Shown: positions 26,901-34,749 of the stretch, in pieces
Position numbering within the stretch: the stretch's first letter is position 1
Layout of the letters: each line of letters opens with the position of its first letter
Assembly (NCBI RefSeq): GCF_019599185.1
Contig: NZ_JAIEUL010000003.1
Location: 1-64,000, forward strand
Direction: 5' to 3'
DNA: 64,000 nt
Source: Cryobacterium inferilacus
Lineage (GTDB): Bacteria; Actinomycetota; Actinomycetes; Actinomycetales; Microbacteriaceae
Position numbers and translations under genes: made by a program
The notes under the pieces: generated by a model
Seen by the model: only the letters and a program-made list of their open reading frames with translations
What the model was told of the DNA's origin: nothing
Databases searched by the model: none

Positions 26901-28223
26901 TCAAGAGGCCAGGCCGCCCCTGTCCGGCGCGTTCTCCGGCGCCAGATCGGGCACGATCCCACTGATCCGCGGCCCGGCAATGCCCATCGGATACGGCCCT
27001 GTCGTCCGAGCGGCGTCCGATGGCCGGCCCGCCGTGATGTGAGCCAGGTCGATGGCGTAGAGGACCGCCCCGAGCACCTCTGCCCGCTCGCCCAACTCGC
27101 CCTTCACCACGTCGGGCACCCCGGATGCCGTGGCCAGAGTGGACCGCTCCAGCGCGTGCCGCAGAGGGCTGAGCAGCATCTCGTCAGCCTCGGCCAGCTC
27201 ACCGCCGACCACGATGCGGTGCGGGTCGACGAGATTGCTCAGGCCGGCGAGCGCCACGCCCAGGTGCCGGCCGGCATCGGCGATCACGCGCCGCGCCGCG
27301 GCGTCGCCGGCGTTGGCCCGCAGCACGATATCGCGCAGTTTCACCTGGGTGTGGCTGCCGGGGAACTTCGCGGCGAGCGCCGCGGCCCCCACCAGGGTTT
27401 CCAGACACCCCCGGTTGCCGCAGCGGCAGACCTGGCCCTGCTCGTCGAGGGTGAGATGGCCGATCTCGCCGGCCTTTCCACTGCCGCCGCGGTATACCCG
27501 GCCGTCGATGATCAGCCCGGCGCCGACTCCGTGCGAAACGCGGAGGTAGGCTGCCTGCCGGACACCCTGCGCTGCCCCCATCCGATACTCGCCGAGGGCG
27601 CCGAGATTGGCCTCGTTGTCGACGAACACCGGCCTGCGCAATCGCGTTTCGAGTTCGTCAGCGACGGGTACTCCGTCCCAGCCGCGCATCAGGCCCCGAG
27701 TCGCGATGAGGCCGGTGCCAGGGTCGATGGGTGCGGCGAGACCCACGCCCACCGCGAGAACCTCGTCGAGGCCGGTGCCGACCGACTCGGCCATGTCCTG
27801 GATGAGCAGCACCACCCGGTCGAGCTCGCTGTCGGCGCGGTGGTCGCGGGCGAGCGGCAGCATCCGCTCGACCAGCACCTGATGCCCGGCGTCGGCCAGG
27901 GCCACCCGCAGCTGCCGGTTCGACACGTGCAGGCCCACCACCAGGCCCATCTCGCGGGCCAGGGTGACCCGCACGGCCCTCCGGCCGCTCCGTGAAGTGG
28001 GAGTGGTGGCCAGAACCCCCGCGGCGGCCTGCTCCTTGACGATGTTGGACACCGTGGCGGGTGACAGCCCGGTGACCGCGGCCAGCTCCACCTGGGTGAG
28101 GGCGCCGTGATGGGTGATCGCGTCGACGATGCGAGCGCGATTCGCCTCACGCAGAGATGACTGCGACCCGGGATTGCGGGGACTGCTCACGGGAGCCACG
28201 ATAGTGCCGGACGAGGCCACCAC
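26901..28223 (-). CDS. ROK-family transcriptional repressor
   Basis: About 440 residues. Residues 25-75 are a MarR-like winged HTH ('HHGALTQVELAAVTGLSPATVSN', in pieces). Then comes a ROK sugar-kinase-like domain with the ATP/sugar elements 'VGVGLAAPIDPGTGL', 'VFVDNEANLGALGEY' and the zinc-binding motif 'CRCGNRGCLETLVG'. This is the XylR/NagC layout: a sugar-sensing repressor, probably of the importer downstream. The start is uncertain (GTG 28223, 28220 or 28193). The gene's 5' end abuts a truncated Asp23 gene, so its promoter sits in old asp23 sequence. Confidence 0.85.
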   Translation of the reverse strand: MVASSGTIVAPVSSPRNPGSQSSLREANRARIVDAITHHGALTQVELAAVTGLSPATVSNIVKEQAAAGVLATTPTSRSGRRAVRVTLAREMGLVVGLHVSNRQLRVALADAGHQVLVERMLPLARDHRADSELDRVVLLIQDMAESVGTGLDEVLAVGVGLAAPIDPGTGLIATRGLMRGWDGVPVADELETRLRRPVFVDNEANLGALGEYRMGAAQGVRQAAYLRVSHGVGAGLIIDGRVYRGGSGKAGEIGHLTLDEQGQVCRCGNRGCLETLVGAAALAAKFPGSHTQVKLRDIVLRANAGDAAARRVIADAGRHLGVALAGLSNLVDPHRIVVGGELAEADEMLLSPLRHALERSTLATASGVPDVVKGELGERAEVLGAVLYAIDLAHITAGRPSDAARTTGPYPMGIAGPRISGIVPDLAPENAPDRGGLAS

Positions 28224-28339
28224 ACCGATTTCCGACGAACCTGGTGGGCCTGGAGGTCGTGGAGGTCAACGTCGCCGTGAACGATGTGCACCTGCCGACC
28301 GACGACCAGGATGACCAGACGGAGGCACGCGTCTCATGA
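28205..28339 (+). pseudogene. C-terminal remnant of an Asp23/Gls24 family gene
   Basis: Frame open from a stop at 28202 to TGA 28337-28339, with no credible start. From about 28241 it reads 'LVGLEVVEVNVAVNDVHLP', the highly conserved C-terminal strand of Asp23/Gls24 envelope-stress proteins (typically 'GLEV.EVN..V.D...P'). Upstream of this the sequence is unlike the family and runs into the ROK start. So the first three quarters of the gene are gone, while the downstream envelope operon remains. A late GTG at 28244 would give only about 31 residues. Confidence 0.65.
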
Positions 28340-28524
28340 GTGCAACCGTCAGTGGCATGGCCGTCGGCGCGGTCCTCGCATTCGCGGCGCTCGTCTTCGG
28401 CTTCTGGGGATTCCTCCTGGTCGCCGTGTTCATGGCGGTCGGGCTCCTGGTCGGGCGCATTGTCGAGGGCAAGCTCGACGGGCGTGGCCTCGCCAACGCC
28501 CTGACCGGAAGACGTACGTCCTGA
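28336..28524 (+). CDS. DUF2273-like small membrane protein of the Asp23 operon
   Basis: 62 residues, two membrane helices ('VGAVLAFAALVFGFWGFLLV' and 'VAVFMAVGLLVGRIV') with a Gly-rich turn and a short basic tail, as in DUF2273 proteins that accompany Asp23 and AmaP. ATG overlaps the remnant's TGA (ATGA); its own TGA overlaps the next ATG (TGATG). Coupling to the broken asp23 frame suggests its translation may be weak now. Confidence 0.75.
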   Translation: MSATVSGMAVGAVLAFAALVFGFWGFLLVAVFMAVGLLVGRIVEGKLDGRGLANALTGRRTS

Positions 28525-28919
28525 TGTCGACCGCCAGCCTCGGCTCCACCGGCCGGAAGGTCACCCTCCCGGCTGGTGCGGCCGGCTTACCCGGCCACAT
28601 CACGGTGCGACAGAACGCCTTGAACACCGTCGCCAGGGCGGTCTCCGCGGAGACGCTCGGCGTGAATCCCGGGCAGGTCACCGTGACGTTGCGGGACGAC
28701 CACGGCCTGCTCGCACTGGAGGTCACGACCCCGATCAGCATGCCAGACCTCGACACCGTGGGGCCAGACTACGCCGGACCCACCCTGCTGCAGCGGCTGT
28801 CCGACGCGCAGCTGGCCATCCGCACCATGACCACCCGCATCACCGGCAACCAGGTGGGGCGCGTGGACATCCGTGTGCGCGGCGCACACATCGCCGGGGA
28901 ACGGCGGATACCCCGATGA
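28524..28919 (+). CDS. Asp23/Gls24-related envelope protein
   Basis: 131 residues from ATG 28524; the longer frame from 28284 is a shadow. The layout is one strand-helix unit as in Asp23-like proteins: 'GHITVRQNALNTVARAVSAE', then 'QVTVTLRDDHGLLALEVTT' and a C-terminal 'GRVDIRVRGAHI'. It seems to be the second, diverged Asp23-type copy usual in actinobacterial clusters. Likely membrane-associated through the AmaP-like partner encoded downstream. Function in envelope stress is inferred from family and context. Confidence 0.65.
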   Translation: MSTASLGSTGRKVTLPAGAAGLPGHITVRQNALNTVARAVSAETLGVNPGQVTVTLRDDHGLLALEVTTPISMPDLDTVGPDYAGPTLLQRLSDAQLAIRTMTTRITGNQVGRVDIRVRGAHIAGERRIPR

Positions 28920-29491
28920 AGACTCCATACGCCCGCATTGTGCGCCGGGAGACCCACTCCCCTCGAACCGTCACGACGATCGTGCTCGCCAGCATGATCG
29001 CACTCGGCTGCGTCTACCTGGGCACCGAACTGGTGCTGCGGATGCTCGGGCAACCGGCGCTTCTGGTCACCCCGGAGGATGCACTCAGCTGGCTGGCCGC
29101 GCTGCCCACCCTGCAACCGATCTGGGCGATCGGCCTCGGCGGCGCCGTGCTGGGCCTGATCGGCCTGCTGCTCATGGTGCACGCGGTGCGGTCCGGACGG
29201 CTGGCCAGGCACCAGATGCTGCATGAGGGCCGGGCCGTGATCGTGGACAACGGGGTTCTCGCGTCGAGCATCGCCCGACGCGTCGAAACCGTCGCCCGCA
29301 TTCCGCAGGGGCAGGCCGAGGTATCGGTGTCGCACCGCCGCGCGGTCGTGGACGTCACCCCCACGTCCGGGATCCCGGTCGACGAGGCGGCCATCCGTAC
29401 CGCCGTCGCGGAGGAGATCGCCTCGTACAACCTCAAGCCAACCCTGCGCCACACCGTGCGGGTGAACACGACAGGAGCGATCGGCCCATGA
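28916..29491 (+). CDS. DUF6286-like membrane protein of the Asp23 cluster
   Basis: 191 residues, coupled on both sides by 4-base overlaps. Two membrane helices (about 21-45 and 75-98: 'IVLASMIALGCVYLGTELVL', 'AIGLGGAVLGLIGLLLMV') are followed by a cytoplasmic Asp23-like strand-helix domain ('SSIARRVETVARIPQGQAEVSVSHRRAVVDV'). This resembles DUF6286 proteins in actinobacterial Asp23/AmaP clusters. It probably anchors or pairs with the Asp23-type protein. Confidence 0.65.
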   Translation: MKTPYARIVRRETHSPRTVTTIVLASMIALGCVYLGTELVLRMLGQPALLVTPEDALSWLAALPTLQPIWAIGLGGAVLGLIGLLLMVHAVRSGRLARHQMLHEGRAVIVDNGVLASSIARRVETVARIPQGQAEVSVSHRRAVVDVTPTSGIPVDEAAIRTAVAEEIASYNLKPTLRHTVRVNTTGAIGP

Positions 29492-30105
29492 ACGACACCA
29501 ACCGGGCGTTGAACCGCCTCTTCATCTTCGTCGTCGGGCTGATCCTCCTCGTTGTGGGCGCGGCGGCCGCCGCTCTGCTGGTGTGGCCATGGTGGGCGAA
29601 CCGGTGGGAGGAGGCAGGCAGAACCGCCGACGCCGCCGTGACCGATGCCCTCGAGGCCTCCCCTGTGCCTGGCACCGACTTCAGCTGGTGGCTGCTCGCC
29701 GCCGCCGCGGTGTTGCTGCTCCTCGTCATTCTGATGGTGGTCATCATCGCCAACGTCGGTGGCGGGGGCAGCCGGGAGATCTATCGCAAACGGATCAGCG
29801 AGCAGGATGCCGCCTCGGACCGGCTGCTGATCGACACCTCGTTCGCGGCGGAGGCGCTCAAGCACTCCCTCGACAAACGCCCAGACCTGGTCGGCAGCAC
29901 CGTCGGCGCGTTCACGGTGAAGCGCCGGCCCGTGCTGCACCTGGGCATCACACCGCGGCAGGGCGTCTCGCCCCGACTCATCGTGGAGGAAGCCGACCGG
30001 CTGATCGACAACCTCGCCCGGGTCGTCGGTGACGCCCCCGCAACCTGTCTCACCATCCACTCGGGGCTGCGCGCCAAGCTCGGCCACGACCAGCGCGTGC
30101 GCTGA
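29488..30105 (+). CDS. AmaP-like membrane anchor of the Asp23 cluster
   Basis: 205 residues. Two helices (about 10-32 'LFIFVVGLILLVVGAAAAALL' and about 66-90) with a short outside loop, then a soluble C-domain ('GSTVGAFTVKRRPVLHLGI', 'EADRLIDNLARVVGD') like AmaP. In staphylococci AmaP tethers Asp23 to the membrane. It ends the operon; the next gene has its own promoter. Confidence 0.65.
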   Translation: MNDTNRALNRLFIFVVGLILLVVGAAAAALLVWPWWANRWEEAGRTADAAVTDALEASPVPGTDFSWWLLAAAAVLLLLVILMVVIIANVGGGGSREIYRKRISEQDAASDRLLIDTSFAAEALKHSLDKRPDLVGSTVGAFTVKRRPVLHLGITPRQGVSPRLIVEEADRLIDNLARVVGDAPATCLTIHSGLRAKLGHDQRVR

Positions 30106-30163
30106 CCGGCTCGGTTCGCCCTCGGCGCCGGCGCCGTGGGCACTGTTCTACCCTGACGGATGC

Positions 30164-30202
30164 CTATTGACAATCGATAGGCAACGTATTGATAATCGAT
30201 AG
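30164..30202 (+). promoter_or_regulatory. Promoter with two superimposed operators for DUF2975/XRE
   Basis: CTATTGACAATCGATAG (30164-30180) and GTATTGATAATCGATAG (30186-30202) are direct repeats, 22 bases apart, each an imperfect palindrome. Repeat 1 contains TTGACA (-35, 30167-30172) and repeat 2 contains GATAAT (-10, 30191-30196), with an 18-base spacer. The -10 ends six bases before the ATG, so the transcript is leaderless. Binding of the XRE protein to both repeats would shut the promoter. Confidence 0.7.
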
Positions 30203-30688
30203 ATGACCCTGACGACGCCGACCACATCCCATCCCGCCATGATCGCGCTGACACGGGTGGCCCTCGGCGTTCTCGTCGTTCTGGTCGTTCTCGGTGAGGT
30301 GGTGGTCATCATCTCCGCCTCGTCCTCCGCCGAGCTCTACCCGGAATTCGCCTACCTGCAGGTGCCCTTCGTCATCGCGGCGCTCGCGTTCGGCGTCTGC
30401 GTGGAGGTGGCCCTGGTCGTCACCGCCGTGCTGGTGGGCTACACCCGCGATCGCCGCATTTTCGAGCCGGCCGCGCTGAGACTGGTGGACTCCCTGACCA
30501 GCGCGATCGCCGTGGCCACGATCATCGTGGTGGCCGTGCTGGTGGCGATTCCGGGCCCACCCGCATTGGCGCTGCTGCTGCTCGGCGGTGCGGCCGTCGG
30601 GGCCGCCTTCGCGCTGGTTCTCCTCGTTCTCCGCTCCCTCCTCCGCAGCGCGGTGTCGATGCGGGTGGAGCTGGACGAGGTGGTGTGA
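30203..30688 (+). CDS. DUF2975 membrane protein
   Basis: 161 residues with four membrane helices ('VALGVLVVLVVLGEVVVII', 'VPFVIAALAFGVCVEVALVV', 'AVATIIVVAVLVAI', 'LALLLLGGAAVGAAFALVL') in the order typical of DUF2975. These proteins are almost always encoded with a small YozG-like Cro/CI regulator, as here. Function unknown. The next gene starts at its stop (GTGATG). Leaderless start; no ribosome site is possible because the operator touches the ATG. Confidence 0.8.
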   Translation: MTLTTPTTSHPAMIALTRVALGVLVVLVVLGEVVVIISASSSAELYPEFAYLQVPFVIAALAFGVCVEVALVVTAVLVGYTRDRRIFEPAALRLVDSLTSAIAVATIIVVAVLVAIPGPPALALLLLGGAAVGAAFALVLLVLRSLLRSAVSMRVELDEVV

Positions 30689-30894
30689 TGGCGGTCCAGG
30701 TTCTGATCGACCGGCTGCTGGCCGAACGACGGATGTCGGTGGGCGAGTTCGCCGCCAGGGTCGGCATCACCCCGGCGAATGTGGCCGTGCTGAAGAACGG
30801 TCGTGCCCGCGCGATCCGGTTCTCCACCCTCGACGCGATCTGCCGGGTGCTCGAGTGCCAGCCCGGCGACATTCTGGTCTGGACCGAGGACTAG
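30685..30894 (+). CDS. YozG-like Cro/CI-type regulator
   Basis: 69 residues (or 68 from ATG 30688), a bare HTH: 'MSVGEFAARVGITPANVAVLKNGRARAIRF' in two helices, ending 'ICRVLECQPGDILVW', the hallmark of the YozG/HTH_26 group. It is coupled to DUF2975 and most likely controls this operon through the twin repeats at 30164-30202. Confidence 0.88.
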   Translation: MMAVQVLIDRLLAERRMSVGEFAARVGITPANVAVLKNGRARAIRFSTLDAICRVLECQPGDILVWTED

Positions 30895-30920
30895 GCCGGC
30901 TGCCCGCCTCCCCCGCAGCG

Positions 30921-31517
30921 TCAGGGCCGGCCGAACCGGGTCGCCAATCCCGGGTAGTCGATCACGATGCCGTCGGAATCGACGGTCAACTCGGCGTGGA
31001 AGTCGCCGCTGGCGCTACGGAACCGCACCCGGCCGGGCATCGATGCGGCATACACCTGGTCGCTCCGGAACACCCGCAGGGAGGGCACCTCGATCCAGGC
31101 CATCACCAGGGAGGTCTCCTGGACGTTCCCGTTCAGCAGCCCCAGGCGGCGGATCGGCATGGTGTTCGTCGCCGGGCACAGGGCGATGTCGCAGTCGAGT
31201 GCACCGTCCACGCTGCCGGGGTCAGCGAGTCCGGCGGGCGGAAGATCCGCGTCGCCGTGCATCTGGGTCACCGCGGTCCAGTGGTCGTTCTCGTCCCGGA
31301 TGAGGGCCAGCGAGCGCATCCAGCCGGCGCCGTGAGCGCTGATGTCGACCGTGCGGGTGCGCCAGGCATCGGAGGCATCCAGCGACCAGGCGGTGGCGTA
31401 CGCGGCCGTGATCGAGGCGCCCTGAGCCTCCATGCCGCTCTGGCCGATCTCGATCAACGCTCGATCGATGCGACCAGGGTCATCGTGCCCGCGCCAGGCC
31501 ACATCCGACTGCGTCAT
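30921..31517 (-). CDS. Putative glycolipid-binding (DUF1089) protein
   Basis: 198 residues from ATG 31517; the longer frame to 31625 crosses a palindromic repeat and is not credible. A beta-rich barrel of the glycolipid-binding family (PF06475 type): 'ASITAAYATAWSLDASDAWRTR', 'GAGWMRSLALIRDENDHWT' and 'ALDCDIALCPATNTMPIRRLGL' are the recurring marks ('D.D...CP.TNT.PIRRL'). Soluble, no signal peptide. Physiological ligand unknown. Confidence 0.75.
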   Translation of the reverse strand: MTQSDVAWRGHDDPGRIDRALIEIGQSGMEAQGASITAAYATAWSLDASDAWRTRTVDISAHGAGWMRSLALIRDENDHWTAVTQMHGDADLPPAGLADPGSVDGALDCDIALCPATNTMPIRRLGLLNGNVQETSLVMAWIEVPSLRVFRSDQVYAASMPGRVRFRSASGDFHAELTVDSDGIVIDYPGLATRFGRP

Positions 31518-31559
31518 GCCCCCATGATGCCCAGGATGCTGCCGACAGGTAAGGCGGGC

Positions 31560-31642
31560 ACGTACAGGCGGAGATCTTCGTGAATCGCCGTTCCGGGCAC
31601 GTGCGGAAACACGGCGTGTCGGCAAAAACTCCGCCTTTACGT
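31560..31642. repeat. Palindromic repeat family A-like, copy 3 (83 bp)
   Basis: Arms ACGTACAGGCGGAG / CTCCGCCTTTACGT (13 of 14 paired). The core TTCCGGGCACGTGCGGAAA resembles the core of copies 1 and 2 (GGGCA...TGC.GGAA). The arms differ from copies 1 and 2, so it is a subfamily. It lies just downstream of mmsA and may act as its terminator. Confidence 0.65.
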
Positions 31643-31648
31643 CGCCAG

Positions 31649-33148
31649 CTAGGTGTTCTGCGGGAAGCCCAGGTTGATGCCGCCGTGGCTGGGGTCGAGC
31701 CAGCGGGCGGTGACGGCCTTCTCCCGGGTGTAGAAGCTGATGCCGGCGGGGCCGTAGGCCTTGGCGTCGCCGAACAGGGAGTCCTTCCAGCCGCCGAACG
31801 AGTGGTACGCCACCGGCACCGGGATCGGCACGTTGATGCCGACCATGCCCACCTGCACCTCGTGCTGGAACCGCCGGGCGGCGCCACCGTCATTGGTGAA
31901 GATGGCGGTGCCGTTGCCGTATCTGCTGGCGTTGATCACGGCCACCCCATCGGTGTAGCTGGCCACCCGAACGACGCTGAGCACCGGGCCGAAGATCTCG
32001 TCCTGGTAGACGGCGGAGTCGAGGCTGACCCTGTCGAACAGGGTGGGGCCGAGCCAGAAACCGGATGCGTCGCCGTCGACCTCGATGCCGCGCCCGTCGA
32101 TCACGACGTCCGCGCCGTCCGCCAGGGCGATGTCGATGTAACCGGCGACCTTGTCGCGGTGCGCCTCGGTGATCAGCGGGCCCATGTCGCAGCCGCGCAT
32201 GCCGTCGCCCACCGTGAGGCCCCTCACGCGCTCGGCGATCTTGGCGATGAGCTCGTCGGCGACGGGCTCGACGGCCACGATCACGCTGATGGCCATGCAG
32301 CGCTCCCCCGCCGACCCGAAGCCGGCGTTGACCGCGGCATCCGCGGCCAGGTCGAGGTCGGCATCCGGCAGCACCAGCATGTGGTTCTTCGCGCCGCCGA
32401 GCGCCTGCACCCGCTTGCCGTGGTGCGCGGCGGTCTCGTAGATGTACTTGGCGATCGGGGTGGAGCCGACGAAGGAGATGGCCTGCACGTCGGGGTTGAC
32501 CAGCAGGGCGTCGACGGCCTCCTTGTCGCCGTGCACGACGTTGAAGACCCCGTCGGGCAGGCCGGCCTCGGTGAGCAGGGCGGCGAGCCAGTTGGCGGCG
32601 GACGGGTCCTTTTCGCTGGGCTTGAGCACGACGGTGTTGCCCGCGGCGATGGCGATGGGAAAGAACCAGAGCGGCACCATGGCCGGGAAGTTGAACGGGC
32701 TGATGATGCCGACCACACCGAGCGGCTGCCGCAGGGTGTAGACGTCGACGCCGGTGGAGACGTTCTCGGAGAACTCGCCTTTGGCCAGGTGCGGCAGGCC
32801 GAGTGCGAACTCGACGACCTCGAGGCCGCGGGCGATCTCGCCGAGGGCGTCTGAGGTGACCTTGCCGTGTTCATTGGTGAGGATGTCGGCCAGCTCACCC
32901 TTGCGGGCGTTGAGCAGTTCACGGAAGGAGAACATGACGCCCTGGCGTTTGGCGATGGAGGCGTCACGCCAGGCCGGGTAGGCGGCCTGGGCCGAGGCGA
33001 CGACGGTGTCGACATCGGCGGCGGAGGCCAGGGACACCAGGCGCTGCACTGCGCCGGTGGCCGGGTTGTAGACGGGGGCGGTACGAGTGGAGGCGCCGGT
33101 TCCGGGGGCGCCGTCGATCCAGTGGGTGAGGACGGGGAGGTCGGTCAT
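31649..33148 (-). CDS. mmsA: CoA-acylating methylmalonate/malonate-semialdehyde dehydrogenase
   Basis: 499 residues, the full MmsA length. Catalytic Cys in 'GSAGERCMAISVIV' (about residue 284), NAD-fold 'SFVGSTPIAKYIYETAA' and the MmsA-specific 'YNPATGAVQRLVSLAS', 'QALGGAKNHMLVLPDAD', 'HEVQVGMVGINVPIPVPVAYHSF'. It converts malonate semialdehyde to acetyl-CoA (or methylmalonate semialdehyde to propionyl-CoA). As last gene after a beta-alanine-type aminotransferase, it closes the route from uracil/thymine via beta-alanine to acetyl- or propionyl-CoA. Confidence 0.92.
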   Translation of the reverse strand: MTDLPVLTHWIDGAPGTGASTRTAPVYNPATGAVQRLVSLASAADVDTVVASAQAAYPAWRDASIAKRQGVMFSFRELLNARKGELADILTNEHGKVTSDALGEIARGLEVVEFALGLPHLAKGEFSENVSTGVDVYTLRQPLGVVGIISPFNFPAMVPLWFFPIAIAAGNTVVLKPSEKDPSAANWLAALLTEAGLPDGVFNVVHGDKEAVDALLVNPDVQAISFVGSTPIAKYIYETAAHHGKRVQALGGAKNHMLVLPDADLDLAADAAVNAGFGSAGERCMAISVIVAVEPVADELIAKIAERVRGLTVGDGMRGCDMGPLITEAHRDKVAGYIDIALADGADVVIDGRGIEVDGDASGFWLGPTLFDRVSLDSAVYQDEIFGPVLSVVRVASYTDGVAVINASRYGNGTAIFTNDGGAARRFQHEVQVGMVGINVPIPVPVAYHSFGGWKDSLFGDAKAYGPAGISFYTREKAVTARWLDPSHGGINLGFPQNT

Positions 33149-33177
33149 GTCAGTCGATTCTGTTGGGGGTGAGAGCG

Positions 33178-33325
33178 GTTGATCGAGCTTGTCGAGATCT
33201 GGTTAGCCGTCCTCTGAACGTAGGCACGGTCACCGGGTCTCGACAAGCTCGACCAACGTATGGGGACGGGTCTCGACAAGCTCGACCAGCGATCGGGGGC
33301 GGGTTTCGACAAGCTCAACCAGCGA
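33178..33325. repeat. Cluster of four 'TCGACAAGCTCGACCA' repeats (family C)
   Basis: Copies at about 33178-33200 (inverted), 33235-33258, 33268-33291 and 33300-33325, each TCTCGACAAGCTCGACCA or a near variant. The last copy enters the aminotransferase gene and encodes its final residues and stop. Inverted pairs can fold into hairpins. Confidence 0.85.
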
Positions 33326-34664
33326 GGTCGAGGGAGAGGACCTCGTCGTAGATGGCGAGGGCCTCGGCCACCTCGGAGTCGGTGACGACGCAAGGCGGCA
33401 CCACGTGGATGCGGTTCTCCATGATGAAGGGCAGCAGGTTGCGGGCCAGCAGCTCGGTCTTGATCCGGCCCATCACGGCCGGCGACACCGGCTCACGGGT
33501 CACGGGGTCGGCCACGAGCTCGATCGCCCAGAAGACGCCCTCGCCGCGCACCTCCCCGATGATCGGGTGTTTCGCCGCCAGCGCCGCGAGGCCAGGGCCG
33601 ATCGCCTCGGTGCCGATCCGGGCGGCGTTCTCCACGATGCCCTCCTCGGCCATGGCGTCCAGCGCCGCGACGATCGAGGCCATCGCCAACGGATGCCCGC
33701 TGTAGGTGAGCCCGCCGGGGAACACGGTCTCGTCGAAGTCGGCGGCGATCGGGTCGGAGATGATCACCCCGCCGACGGGCACGTAGCCGGAGTTGACCCC
33801 CTTGGCGAAGGTGATCAGGTCGGGCACCACCCCGCTGCCCTCGAACGCGAACCAGCGCCCGGTGCGGCCGAAGCCCGCCATCACCTCGTCGAGGATGAGC
33901 ATGATGCCGTACCGGTCGCAGAGCGCCCGCACTCCGGCGAGGTAGCCGGGCGGTGGCATCAGCACCCCGGCGGTGCCAGGGATGGACTCCAGCAGCACGG
34001 CGGCGATCGAGGTGGCACCCTCGCTCTGGATGACCCGCTCGAGGTGGTGCAGGGCCCGCTCGGTTTCCTGCTCGGGCGTCGTCGCCCAGAACTCGGATCG
34101 GTAGAGGTAGGGGCCGAAGAAATGCACGTGCCCGCGAGCGTATTCGTTGGGGATCCGGCGCCAGTCGCCGGTGGCGACGATGGCCGCGCCGGTGTTGCCG
34201 TGGTACGAGCGGTAGGTGGAGAGCACGGTGTCGCGGCCGGTGTGCAGGCGGGCCATCCGGATGGCGTTCTCGTTGGCATCCGCACCGCCGTTGGTGAAGA
34301 AGATCTTGTTGAAGCCGGCCGGAGCACGGTCGACGATACGCCGAGCTGCCTCGCCGCGGGCCAGGTTGGCGGTGGACGGCGCGATGGTGGTGAGCAGTTT
34401 CGCCTGCTCGATGATGCCCCTGATCACGGCCGGATGCTGGTGGCCGATGTTGACGTTCACCAGCTGGCTGGAGAAATCGAGGTAGCTGCGCCCGTCGTGG
34501 TCCCAGACCCGGCAGCCGAGGCCGCCGGCGATGACGAGGGGCTTCAGTGCCCCCTGGGCGGACCAGGAGTGGAAGACGTGGGCCCGGTCGAGCTCGGTGG
34601 TGACTTCGTTCAGGCCGGCAGCGGCGGGAGCGGCTGTTCCGGTGTCGGTGTCGATGTCGGTCAC
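33315..34664 (-). CDS. Class III aminotransferase, likely beta-alanine:pyruvate/omega-amino acid type
   Basis: 449 residues from GTG 34664, preceded by GAAGGAA. PLP-enzyme marks: 'FFTNGGADANENAIRMARLHTGRD', 'YRSYHGNTGAAI', 'MLILDEVMAGFGRTGRWFA' (Asp for the PLP nitrogen) and the Schiff-base Lys in 'ITFAKGVNSGYVPVGGV' (about 288). With a dihydropyrimidinase, a ureidopropionase and MmsA in the same cluster, it most likely transaminates beta-alanine (and beta-aminoisobutyrate) to the semialdehyde. The C-terminal 'LAG' and stop come from a repeat element. Confidence 0.82.
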   Translation of the reverse strand: MTDIDTDTGTAAPAAAGLNEVTTELDRAHVFHSWSAQGALKPLVIAGGLGCRVWDHDGRSYLDFSSQLVNVNIGHQHPAVIRGIIEQAKLLTTIAPSTANLARGEAARRIVDRAPAGFNKIFFTNGGADANENAIRMARLHTGRDTVLSTYRSYHGNTGAAIVATGDWRRIPNEYARGHVHFFGPYLYRSEFWATTPEQETERALHHLERVIQSEGATSIAAVLLESIPGTAGVLMPPPGYLAGVRALCDRYGIMLILDEVMAGFGRTGRWFAFEGSGVVPDLITFAKGVNSGYVPVGGVIISDPIAADFDETVFPGGLTYSGHPLAMASIVAALDAMAEEGIVENAARIGTEAIGPGLAALAAKHPIIGEVRGEGVFWAIELVADPVTREPVSPAVMGRIKTELLARNLLPFIMENRIHVVPPCVVTDSEVAEALAIYDEVLSLDLAG

Positions 34665-34709
34665 GATGTTCGTTCCTTCGGTTCTGCCCGCTCGAGGCGG
34701 GAAGGTGGT

Positions 34710-34740
34710 GACCGGGCGGCCGCGGGGCGACCGCCCGGTC
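34710..34740 (-). terminator. Hairpin after the ABC substrate-binding gene
   Basis: Stem GACCGGGCGG / CCGCCCGGTC (10 bp, perfect), 11-base loop, between the binding-protein stop and the aminotransferase start. It may be a partial terminator or an mRNA-stabilising hairpin. Confidence 0.6.
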
Positions 34741-34749
34741 GGGGTTGTT

